A stretch of DNA of 44,736 nucleotides from a virus: positions 1-44,736 of IMG/VR virus record IMGVR_UViG_3300037189_005575; one strand, written 5' to 3'. Under the pieces are notes generated by a model. That model saw nothing but the letters and a program-made list of their open reading frames with translations, was not told where the DNA came from and did not search any database. The first letter of the stretch is position 1, and each line of letters opens with the position of its first letter. Made by a program: the position numbers and the translations under genes. This document shows, piece after piece, positions 1-7,522 of the stretch.

Positions 1-1
1 A

Positions 2-352
2 ATGCTTGGTACTTCGCAAAACTGGAACTGGATGAAGATGCTTTTCCAAACAGTTCAGGGTTCTGCAAACCACGCAGTTACTGATGACTTCCGTTGTGAT
101 CTTGAAGTTCAGGTTCTGGCTCACCCAATTGCGTACACTGCAAGTAGCTCTGGTACTGCTCCGTCTCAGAATGACGTAGTAGTTCAGCGATTCAAGGTGT
201 ACAACGCATGGATCACTTCTGTTGCTTACTCAGACCTTAACGCTGGTGACAACGCCATCATGGTTGAGCAGATTCAGCTAGTTCACGAGGGCTTTGAGAT
301 GACACTTGGCTCTGGCTCGGACCTCACTAAGTCAGCGGCTGCAATCTCTTAA
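2..352 (+). CDS. Tail tube protein (T4 gp19-like), 5' end cut by window
   Basis: Forms the inner tube of the contractile tail. The visible 116 residues include a C-terminal beta-rich part in which V-V-x-R-F-x-V-x-N-A-W-I is followed by a polar stretch and an E-Q-I-Q-L-V-H-E-G-F-E-M strand, the usual ending of T4 gp19-type tube proteins. Family members are normally about 140-170 residues, and the first visible ATG is at the window edge, so the gene probably begins upstream and this Met may be internal. The next gene, a baseplate/chaperone protein, starts 25 nt later behind an AAAGGAAA ribosome-binding site. The sheath gene expected just upstream is outside the window. Confidence 0.75.
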   Translation: MLGTSQNWNWMKMLFQTVQGSANHAVTDDFRCDLEVQVLAHPIAYTASSSGTAPSQNDVVVQRFKVYNAWITSVAYSDLNAGDNAIMVEQIQLVHEGFEMTLGSGSDLTKSAAAIS

Positions 353-377
353 TAAAAACTAACTAAAGGAAAATAAT

Positions 378-1187
378 ATGGAAGAAAAAATCGTAAAAGC
401 AACAGACAATCCTACGCTTACTAATCAGTTGGTTGCTGAGGCCCTAAAGCCTGTGGAGGAAGAAGTTGTTGCCCAAGTTAATCTCGGAACTAATCTTGTA
501 GTACATCTCCCTGGAGGAGTAAAGACCTTCTCTGGGGAGATGCTACAGGAGGCAGAAGTGCGTGAACTCACTGGTAAGGATGAGGAAGCTATTGCAAGAA
601 CTGTAAATCCTTCAAAGATTTACACAACAGTTCTTCAGCGTGGAGTTGTTTCTCTCAATGGGATGCAGGTAACTCCAGACACGCTTTCTGACATGCTAGT
701 TGGTGATAGAGAAGCTCTGCTTCTAGGTATTTACCGTGCAACATACGGCAATACTGCTGAGCTTTATGGTCAGTGTAGAGCTTGTGGTGAAGTTGAAGAT
801 GTTGATGTTGACATTCTTGGAGATATCAAGATCAAGGCTTTACTGGACCCATTTAACGATAGAACGTTTATTGTTAAGGGTCGTAATAAGGAATTTTTGG
901 TAACTCTACCTACTGGAGTTACAGAGCAGAAGCTTCTAGACAGCAATGGAAACGCATCGGAAAAGATCTCTATTCTTTTGGAGCAAACTGTTCTAAAGAT
1001 TGATGGAGTAGATGTTTTTTCTAGAACTCAAGTCCAAGACTTGGGTATGGCTGATAGAAAAACAATCATAGAGGAAATTGGCAAGCGCGCCCCTGGACCA
1101 GTATTTGACGACATTAAGATGGAATGCCCATCTTGTGGTGGTGATTTATTGGTGCCAGTTAGTATTGGTGCCATCTTTCGATTCTAG
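378..1187 (+). CDS. T4 gp26-like baseplate/tail assembly chaperone, zinc-binding
   Basis: The 269-residue protein has the layout of T4 gp26-type baseplate proteins: an LPGG segment near residue 55, a D-R-E-A-L-L-L-G-I-Y-R-A-T-Y-G segment before C133-x2-C136, a second LPTG segment, and C250-x2-C253 near the C terminus. The two CxxC pairs probably bind one zinc. It lies between the tail tube and the tape measure, where phages place tail assembly chaperones. The stop is followed in the +1 frame by a short reading frame (to 1350), so a longer frameshifted product is possible. The SD AAAGGAAA lies before the ATG. The family assignment is from pattern memory. Confidence 0.65.
   Translation: MEEKIVKATDNPTLTNQLVAEALKPVEEEVVAQVNLGTNLVVHLPGGVKTFSGEMLQEAEVRELTGKDEEAIARTVNPSKIYTTVLQRGVVSLNGMQVTPDTLSDMLVGDREALLLGIYRATYGNTAELYGQCRACGEVEDVDVDILGDIKIKALLDPFNDRTFIVKGRNKEFLVTLPTGVTEQKLLDSNGNASEKISILLEQTVLKIDGVDVFSRTQVQDLGMADRKTIIEEIGKRAPGPVFDDIKMECPSCGGDLLVPVSIGAIFRF
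1182..1187 (+). other. Possible +1 programmed frameshift site (TTC TAG G)
   Basis: The upstream frame ends TTC-TAG. Slipping one base forward on TTC (to TCT) continues with AGG ATT GAC and reads on to 1350 without a stop. This would add 54 residues and give a product of about 323 residues. A slow stop codon beside a slippery codon is the logic of the bacterial prfB site. This is inferred from frame geometry only. Confidence 0.3.
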
Positions 1188-1206
1188 GATTGACTACAAA
1201 GATTTG

Positions 1207-1350
1207 ATGTCAGCATGGTTAGGGCTTTCTAAGCTCTTTCCAGGCTGGACATTAGAAGAATTAAAAGCACTTAGTCCAAGAGAAAGACTCAATTGGATTG
1301 AGATGTCAAGAGAGTATCAGGCTCTATTAAGGAAACAGGCGAATGGTTGA
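1207..1350 (+). CDS. Small tail assembly protein, T-like part of the chaperone pair
   Basis: Forty-seven residues if started at this ATG. It is helical and acidic/basic, with P-G-W-T-L-E-E-L-K-A-L-S-P-R-E-R and a W-I-E-M-S-R-E-Y segment, typical of the second member of tail assembly chaperone pairs placed before the tape measure. The ATG has no good SD: the nearest is AGGA, 17 nt away and overlapping the upstream stop. Either reinitiation or a +1 frameshift from the preceding gene is therefore needed. Its stop overlaps the tape measure start (ATGGTTGA). The open frame extends upstream inside the previous gene, but that part looks like a shadow. Confidence 0.5.
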   Translation: MSAWLGLSKLFPGWTLEELKALSPRERLNWIEMSREYQALLRKQANG

Positions 1351-3901
1351 TCCCACACCTATGGGTGATCTCAGTTCTTTTAATAAAGAACTGGATAAGA
1401 TTCTTCAGAAACTTGATCATGTCGCAACATCTCTTGACAACGTTGCTACTTCTGGCAAGGGCATCAACACTGGCGCTACTAGTTCTACTGGTATTGGTAG
1501 TTTAGGCCTTGGTAGTTCAGGCTCTAACTTTCTAAACACGTACTTTGGTAGTATTCCAAGTTTCTACACAAAAGTAGCTAAGTTTAGCCTTGGTGCAGGT
1601 ATTGCAGGAAACTTACTCAAAGGTGCAGGAAGCCTGATTGGTGGAGCAGGTGCTGCTCTTCCAAATTTGAGTGCCACTATGGGCATGGCAAGTGGCGAGT
1701 ATTACGCTGCTGCCATGTCTGGTGGCTATAAAGGTGGCGTAACTTGGGGCGCTGTTGGTAACCAAACTATGCGAGGACTCGCAGGCGGTATTACCTCTCC
1801 TGGTTCTATCGGTGCTGTTTCTGCATCTTTAGCAAATAGCGGAATTTTTGCAGGAAACACTCGAGGCGTATACGGTGGTGCTGGCCAGTACAATAACGCC
1901 CTAGCTTCTATCCGTGGTGCTGCCCGTTACCTAAACATTGACAATGGAGTAGCTGCTCAATCTGTAGCAAACATGTACTCGGGCTCCACAAGCATGAGTA
2001 TGCTGCAGAACTTTGGTATTTACACTACCAACCCAATGACTGGTAAAAGTGCATCTCCACTGCAGCAGTTTGCTATGTTGAACAACAGGCTAACTGGTGG
2101 TGGACAAATGTCTTACAACCAAGTAAAGACTGCCCTTGGTCCTGGTGGAATGCTTACTGCAGATATCAAGAGTTCTGGCCTCGATGCCACTGGCCAAACA
2201 ATGCTTAGAAAATATATGTTGGATGCAGCCAAAGGAAACTACTGGAGCTCATCTGATTATGGCTCTGAGCTTGCTAAAAACGCAGGTGGTAACCCAAGCC
2301 AACCTGGAATGGATATCTTTACTTCTCAGACAAAGGTGATGCAAACTGCTTCACAAGCTTATGTTGAAGGCGTGACATCTGCATCAAAAGCCATTGAGCA
2401 GATGAATACTGTTCTTAATAACTTCTTAAAGAGTCCTTTTGGAAGAAAGTTTGCTTCTCTAAATGCTGCTGGAGAAACTCTCGCTACAGATCCAACGGTT
2501 CAAGGTGCTGCAGGTGGTGTACTTGGAGCTGCACAATCAGCTTTAGGCATTGGTAGCTCTATTTTGGACTTCTTATCTGCAAGAAAAGCAGGTAAAAGCA
2601 GAGGTCTTTGGAAGGGCGGATTTAGGCAAACTCCTACTCCAGGAGGCAAATTACGTAAAGGCTATAGCTGGGGTGGAAAAAAGGGTAATAAAATATTTGA
2701 TTCTGCTGGCAAAAAACTTTCTAAGGCCGCTATGCAGGAAGCTGGAACTCTCGACCTTAAGGCTATAGGAAAAGGCATAGGTAAGGTTGCTCTTGCTGGT
2801 GGAGGTGCTTTAGATGCCGTATTCATGGGAGCAAGTTTATTCGGTGACGTAGCTAGTGGTCAAGGGTGGGGAACAAAGCAGTTTAGTGCTGATGCTGGTT
2901 CTGGAATTGGTGGATTTGTTGGTGGTGCCCTCGGAACTCTTCTTGACCCAGTTACTTTTGGTATGGGAACTATTCTTGGTGGAATGGCTGGCGCCTATCT
3001 TGGTGGTCAAATTGGCGCATCCATGCCTAGTGGTGGTTCTGGAAATGTTGCTTCTGGAGTAATGACTAGTACTGGTGGAAAGCTAAAACTTATTCACCCA
3101 GTTGGTAGAGCCAAGATTGGTACTCGTTATGGGCAAAAGGATGGGCTGCACCCCGCAGGTCACGGAGGTATCGACTTTGTTGTTCCTCTTGGCACTCCAG
3201 TACAAGCTGCCGCAGATGGAAAGGTTACTTTTGCTGGCGGTAACTCTCAGAACACTATGGGAACTAATAACCGAACTCTTGGTATGCAAGTTTGGATTGA
3301 CCACGGTAATGGTTACACTACGGTTTATGGCCACTTAAGTGCGTACAACGTGTACGTTGGTACTGAAGTCAAGGCTGGACAGCAAATTGGTTCTAGCGGT
3401 AACTCTGGTTACTCTAGCGGTCCTCACTTGCACTTTGAACTAAGGTATAAAGGGCAGCACGTAGACCCATCCAGTGCTTTAGGTGGAAACTACTCTGCTG
3501 TTACTGGTGGGGTAAAGGCTTCTTCGGGATCTAGCGCAACTACTACTGGTGATGGATCTGGTTCTGCGGGTTCTGCTGGAACTTTAGGATTAAGTTCTGG
3601 TGCTTGGAGTGGAACTATGCCTGCAGCTTACTCTGGGGCTTCAGTCGGAACCGCAGCTACCAAAGTAGCTGCTATGGGAAGCTCGGTTTTAGGTGTTGGT
3701 GGAAAGGCTAACTCTGGTGCTGCTGCAGTGGGTGCAGGCGCAGGTGGTGGAGCAGACACTGCCCCTATGCAGAGATCTGGTTCTGTGACGATTAACGTAA
3801 ACGTACAGTCTGCCTCTGAGTCAGAGGCTAAACGAATGGCAATGATTATTAAAGATTACCTTGAGCAAGACAAACTTGCAGCAAGTATGAGGAGAGCGTA
3901 A
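1343..3901 (+). CDS. Tape measure protein with M23 (LytM-type) peptidase domain
   Basis: At 852 residues this is the largest protein here. It follows the chaperone genes, as a tape measure should. The N-terminal part has short coiled-coil segments and long Gly/Ala/Ser-rich hydrophobic stretches. Around residues 585-715 sits an M23 metallopeptidase domain: H607-G-G-I-D611 gives the first zinc ligands and H695-L-H697-F-E the last. The domain probably cuts host peptidoglycan cross-links as DNA enters the cell. The C-terminal tail is Gly/Ser/Ala-rich and ends in a charged helix likely to contact the hub. The length suggests a tail of roughly 120 nm if the usual 1.5 A per residue rule holds. Confidence 0.85.
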   Translation: MVDPTPMGDLSSFNKELDKILQKLDHVATSLDNVATSGKGINTGATSSTGIGSLGLGSSGSNFLNTYFGSIPSFYTKVAKFSLGAGIAGNLLKGAGSLIGGAGAALPNLSATMGMASGEYYAAAMSGGYKGGVTWGAVGNQTMRGLAGGITSPGSIGAVSASLANSGIFAGNTRGVYGGAGQYNNALASIRGAARYLNIDNGVAAQSVANMYSGSTSMSMLQNFGIYTTNPMTGKSASPLQQFAMLNNRLTGGGQMSYNQVKTALGPGGMLTADIKSSGLDATGQTMLRKYMLDAAKGNYWSSSDYGSELAKNAGGNPSQPGMDIFTSQTKVMQTASQAYVEGVTSASKAIEQMNTVLNNFLKSPFGRKFASLNAAGETLATDPTVQGAAGGVLGAAQSALGIGSSILDFLSARKAGKSRGLWKGGFRQTPTPGGKLRKGYSWGGKKGNKIFDSAGKKLSKAAMQEAGTLDLKAIGKGIGKVALAGGGALDAVFMGASLFGDVASGQGWGTKQFSADAGSGIGGFVGGALGTLLDPVTFGMGTILGGMAGAYLGGQIGASMPSGGSGNVASGVMTSTGGKLKLIHPVGRAKIGTRYGQKDGLHPAGHGGIDFVVPLGTPVQAAADGKVTFAGGNSQNTMGTNNRTLGMQVWIDHGNGYTTVYGHLSAYNVYVGTEVKAGQQIGSSGNSGYSSGPHLHFELRYKGQHVDPSSALGGNYSAVTGGVKASSGSSATTTGDGSGSAGSAGTLGLSSGAWSGTMPAAYSGASVGTAATKVAAMGSSVLGVGGKANSGAAAVGAGAGGGADTAPMQRSGSVTINVNVQSASESEAKRMAMIIKDYLEQDKLAASMRRA

Positions 3902-5550
3902 TGAGTACCCCTATTCCTAAAGCACCACCTAAAGGAACTGCCGCTTATGCTTCTTGGCTAAGAAAATACGGAAATATCAACCCGACTCCTCAGCAAACAA
4001 AAAATGCAAAAATTACTAGGCAAAAGCAGTTAAAAGCAGCCATCGTAAAAGATGATAAAAATATCACTAAAACTAAAGTCGCAAACAACGCCGCTTTTAA
4101 AGGGTTACTTTGGATTGGTGTTGCGCGATTTTCACAAACAGGTACCACTGGAAAAATATGGTTAATTACTGCCAGTAAACCACAGACGCGTTTAGGTGAC
4201 TTAACGGGTGGAGACGGGCTGTTTATGTATGATATAGCGGGTGTTGATCAAAGCATTTTTTACAATGGAAGCTCTCATGCAGTTGTAGTTAACAGTGTTG
4301 CTAATTCTGCCGATTCTTATGGGTGGCTAGTCACGGTTACTATGCCGCATAGTGCAACAATATCTGCAAAAAATTGTTCTGGAAGAGCATATTTACTTCC
4401 TTTGGGTATTGGTATAGCGGACAGTTTAGAAAAAGCTCATCAGGCAGCTATTTCAGCAGTTAATAAAAAAGATAATGATAAAGAATCTTTAAAAAAGCTT
4501 AATAAGGATTTAGGTAAAGATACGCCTCCAGGTGGTGGTGCAAGTAGCACGGATACTGGTGGAGTAAAGACTCTCAGTGGAGATAAGGTTACTTTAAATT
4601 ACAACTTGCCTACTGTGAAGTGGAATTACTTTTCTACCTCTAAGGGCTATGACAACATTCTTCTTAGTGCTTCAGGCACTCCTGCTGCTCCTAATAAGAT
4701 TAACGATGCTCAAACTCTTTGGCTTAATTCTTCTTCTAACAAAGGTATGCTTCAAACGTACTCACGTTGGGATCAAAAGCTATCCTCTACTGATGCCTCT
4801 AGCTCAAAGTATAAAGACCCAAACTTACCTGATTGGTTCATCAGTTCTTCTTATCAGGCTAAACGTTATGGTTTTCAGTTTATGTACAACCCTGCTAGCG
4901 TAAATCAGGTTTGGGGAGGTGTTCCAGATGTAGACCCTGGTCAGATGATGTCTGGTAAGGATGTTACTCCGTTTATTACTCCTGCCCAAACTGCTTCTTA
5001 CATTAGTTTTGACCTAATTATTAATCGAATGCAAGACATGGCTGTACTATCTGGGTACAGATCTGACGGTACTTCAAACATCGATTATGTGGCAAATCAC
5101 TTAAATGACTACTATGGAATTGATGTAGCAGCAGATGCTGCGGCTACAGATGATACGTCTTACCGTGATGAGCTAGCGGCAATCCAAGAACTTGGAACAA
5201 TGTATGACATTGAGTATCTTCTGAGCACTCTTATTGGGTTTAGAGAGTACAGCGCACTTAGAAGGCGTTATACTGCGGACTTTGGTTTCTTAATGGGAAT
5301 TCCCGTAGAACTTCACTTAGGTAAGCAGCTTAGGTACATTGGAACTATTCTGAACCTATCAGTTACTCACACAATCTTTACTGAAGGAATGGTACCAGTG
5401 TTTACAAACATCTCCATTACCTTTAGCCGTCGTGTTGAGCCATTTAAGGGAACTGCACAGATTTCTCCTGGAGGTTCGTTACTTAGCTCTGCGCTTATTT
5501 CTGACCCAAGTAAAACTTCTGGAAGCAGTGCTAGAGCTTCAGCTCAGTAA
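3901..5550 (+). CDS. Baseplate/tube-end protein with CIS-tube-like segment
   Basis: Unassigned 549-residue tail protein. Residues about 320-360 (F-Q-F-M-Y-N-P-A-S-V-N) resemble the start of tube-cap/CIS-tube proteins, which link the tail tube to the hub and typically precede a LysM protein, as here. The final 60 residues are beta-rich and end V-F-T-N-I-S-I-T-F-S-R-R. The first 190 residues look different: Lys/Asn-rich, then a small beta domain, with codons such as GGG, GCG and TTA commoner than in the neighbours, and a Gly/Thr/Asp linker follows. That may be an added domain. The start overlaps the tape measure stop (TAATG). Confidence 0.5.
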   Translation: MSTPIPKAPPKGTAAYASWLRKYGNINPTPQQTKNAKITRQKQLKAAIVKDDKNITKTKVANNAAFKGLLWIGVARFSQTGTTGKIWLITASKPQTRLGDLTGGDGLFMYDIAGVDQSIFYNGSSHAVVVNSVANSADSYGWLVTVTMPHSATISAKNCSGRAYLLPLGIGIADSLEKAHQAAISAVNKKDNDKESLKKLNKDLGKDTPPGGGASSTDTGGVKTLSGDKVTLNYNLPTVKWNYFSTSKGYDNILLSASGTPAAPNKINDAQTLWLNSSSNKGMLQTYSRWDQKLSSTDASSSKYKDPNLPDWFISSSYQAKRYGFQFMYNPASVNQVWGGVPDVDPGQMMSGKDVTPFITPAQTASYISFDLIINRMQDMAVLSGYRSDGTSNIDYVANHLNDYYGIDVAADAAATDDTSYRDELAAIQELGTMYDIEYLLSTLIGFREYSALRRRYTADFGFLMGIPVELHLGKQLRYIGTILNLSVTHTIFTEGMVPVFTNISITFSRRVEPFKGTAQISPGGSLLSSALISDPSKTSGSSARASAQ

Positions 5551-5558
5551 GGATAGAC

Positions 5559-5834
5559 ATGCCATATTCAGACAGTCGCTATGCCGATGGGCATTACTAT
5601 TACGCCAATGACCCTCGATCTAATTTAACTCGAATTAGTGTAGATAGACAGTTTCCTATTACATCTACTAAATTTCACTATTACGTATGGGTAGAAGGTG
5701 ACCGAATTGATTTGGTCTCTGCAAATCTTTACGGATCTGAGGAGAACTGGTGGAACATTATGGATATTAATCCAGAAATTTCAGATCCACTAAATATTCT
5801 TCCTGGAACTACAATTAGGATTCCTAATGCCTAA
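5559..5834 (+). CDS. LysM-like baseplate protein (gpX / gp53 type)
   Basis: Ninety-one residues. The C-terminal half has the LysM-like signature of small baseplate proteins: a V-W-V-E-G-D-R-I-D strand, a Y-G-S-E-E-N-W-W-N-I-M-D-I-N-P turn, and an ending L-P-G-T-T-I-R-I-P. Such proteins clamp the tube/hub junction. An AAGGA ribosome-binding site lies before the ATG, and the gene overlaps the hub gene by 8 nt. Confidence 0.7.
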   Translation: MPYSDSRYADGHYYYANDPRSNLTRISVDRQFPITSTKFHYYVWVEGDRIDLVSANLYGSEENWWNIMDINPEISDPLNILPGTTIRIPNA

Positions 5835-7107
5835 AATTACCTTTGGTAAAGCAAGGCAGGCATCTTCTTACTCGGTATCTTTCCCAACATTACCGAGCAT
5901 AAAGTTGCAGCCTGTTAAGATCACTCTTTTAGAGGAAAGAAATCACCATGACACAATGGTGATGCAGTTTAGCACAATCAGACCTTTATGGAAAACGCTA
6001 TTGCAAACTGGTGTTCCAGTAAAACTGACCTACTCTCAAGGGTCTTTTCTTAGGGAATGGGTTGGCTACTTCCTCTCGATGAGTACCCACACAATTGGGC
6101 AAACTCAAGAAATTATGGAAGTTACTTGTATTGGATCTACATTTGTTTTTAAAGATAAAGTTTCACGAGTCTTTACTAACACCACAATCTCGAATGTTGT
6201 TAAGCAAATTGTAGAAGAACACGACTACAAATTTGTTGGAGATGACACTGGTGTATTTTTTGAACAAGTAAGCTTAGCTGGCCATTCTTATTGGGAATGG
6301 ATTACCGAGCAGGCTGTAAAGCTTGGTTATGGCGTATACATCGATGGAATGACATTTTATTTTAGAAGAATAGACAACATTATCTCTGCTGGCGTAACTA
6401 ACCTGCCTAGTTTCATTATGAAAGGAAAGGGAGCTGGCATCAACGTAATGCAGGATGACCGCACTCTTGACTGGATGAGGGCCACTCACGGTGATTTTAA
6501 TCCATCATTTTCTGGAGATAAAACAACTAAAACGGTACACGGTGTAGACCCCTTAGATGCCACAAAACATGCACATACCTCTACTCCCGCAGATATTGGT
6601 AAGCCACTTATGGACACCACTGGAGATGTTCTTTTCTCTCAGGTAAATCAAGAACATGTTGCTCACTCGTTAGGTGCAGCTAAGGCTCTTTCTGAGGGTT
6701 ACGCTCAAAATGTTAGGTTTAATCTTTTTGCGAAATTAAAAGGTCAGGGAGACCCACGAATTAGGGTTCTTAACCCTGTTATGGTTGCAGGAACAAGCGA
6801 CCTAAGTGATGGTATATGGATTGTAACTAGAGTGGCTCACTTTTTTACAAGCAATAAAAACTATCAAGTAGAACTAGACTTAATGACTGATGGTTCGGGT
6901 CTTATTAGCAAAGAGTACGCTAGCAAAACTCAAAATAACATTGCTGGAATGGTAGACTTGAATGAAGCCTTAAAAAATGGTGGAAAAAACCCAAATGCTA
7001 CTGAGCATAAGGCAACATCTCTTGCGATTAAATCGCCTTTGCACTCAGAGCTAAATCAGGGATGGAACAAAACTCCTGCTAAATGGATAAATAGAAAGAC
7101 TAGGTAA
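5827..7107 (+). CDS. Baseplate hub protein (gpD / gp27-like)
   Basis: The 426-residue beta-rich protein fits the gpD/gp27/VgrG hub fold. The first part has L-L-Q-T-G-V-P-V-K-L-T-Y and a W-V-G-Y-F strand. A middle helical part (T-I-S-N-V-V-K-Q-I-V-E-E-H) is followed by S-Y-W-E-W-I-T-E-Q-A-V-K-L-G-Y-G, the typical hub motif preceding Y-F-R-R. It would form the trimeric ring that joins the tail tube to the spike protein encoded at 9351. The tail of the protein is polar and probably flexible. Its place between the LysM-like and gp25-like genes supports the call. Confidence 0.75.
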   Translation: MPKITFGKARQASSYSVSFPTLPSIKLQPVKITLLEERNHHDTMVMQFSTIRPLWKTLLQTGVPVKLTYSQGSFLREWVGYFLSMSTHTIGQTQEIMEVTCIGSTFVFKDKVSRVFTNTTISNVVKQIVEEHDYKFVGDDTGVFFEQVSLAGHSYWEWITEQAVKLGYGVYIDGMTFYFRRIDNIISAGVTNLPSFIMKGKGAGINVMQDDRTLDWMRATHGDFNPSFSGDKTTKTVHGVDPLDATKHAHTSTPADIGKPLMDTTGDVLFSQVNQEHVAHSLGAAKALSEGYAQNVRFNLFAKLKGQGDPRIRVLNPVMVAGTSDLSDGIWIVTRVAHFFTSNKNYQVELDLMTDGSGLISKEYASKTQNNIAGMVDLNEALKNGGKNPNATEHKATSLAIKSPLHSELNQGWNKTPAKWINRKTR

Positions 7108-7111
7108 GTAC

Positions 7112-7522
7112 ATGGTAAATGTTGTAGAAACCGCCATTTCTTTTCCATTTTCTATTTCTCCTACTGGTAGTGTACAGGTAACTACCTCTCAGGAAAAGAT
7201 TTGGGCAGATAAAGTTCTTTCAGTTATTGGTACACGATTCAATGAAAGAATTTACAGATCCACTTTTGGAAGTCAGGTTCCTAACCTTTCTTTTGAAAAC
7301 CTTGACTCAATTGAACTTGATTCAGTTATTGGAGAAATCTCAAACGCTTTTGCTGAGAACCTTCCTACTTTGCAGTTTAGAGGTGTTGACAGCAACGTTG
7401 ACTTTGCCAGTGGAACAGTTACTTTATCTGTAAAGTATAAGCTTCCAAATCAAACTTTGGTGAACACATCTTTAGACCCAATTATTCTTAACGGAAATTA
7501 CCCACCACAGGGAGCTAACTAA
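7112..7522 (+). CDS. Baseplate wedge protein, gp25/gpW-like
   Basis: The 136-residue protein has the gp25-like core: a helix with W-A-D-K-V-L-S-V-I-G-T-R-x-N-E-R-I-Y-R-S-T-F-G, then the E-I-S-N-A-F-A-E-N-L-P helix, then strands with V-T-L-S-V-K-Y. gp25 proteins share a fold with sheath C-terminal domains and nucleate sheath assembly. They are diagnostic of contractile tails. The stop overlaps the next start (TAATG), so expression is coupled to the gpJ-like gene. Confidence 0.85.
   Translation: MVNVVETAISFPFSISPTGSVQVTTSQEKIWADKVLSVIGTRFNERIYRSTFGSQVPNLSFENLDSIELDSVIGEISNAFAENLPTLQFRGVDSNVDFASGTVTLSVKYKLPNQTLVNTSLDPIILNGNYPPQGAN

Noticed and set aside
1078-1206. Upstream extension of the small chaperone frame from 1078
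   Set aside because: It overlaps the zinc-binding end of the gp26-like gene in another frame and its residues look non-natural (W-N-A-H-L-V-V-V-I-Y-W-C-Q).
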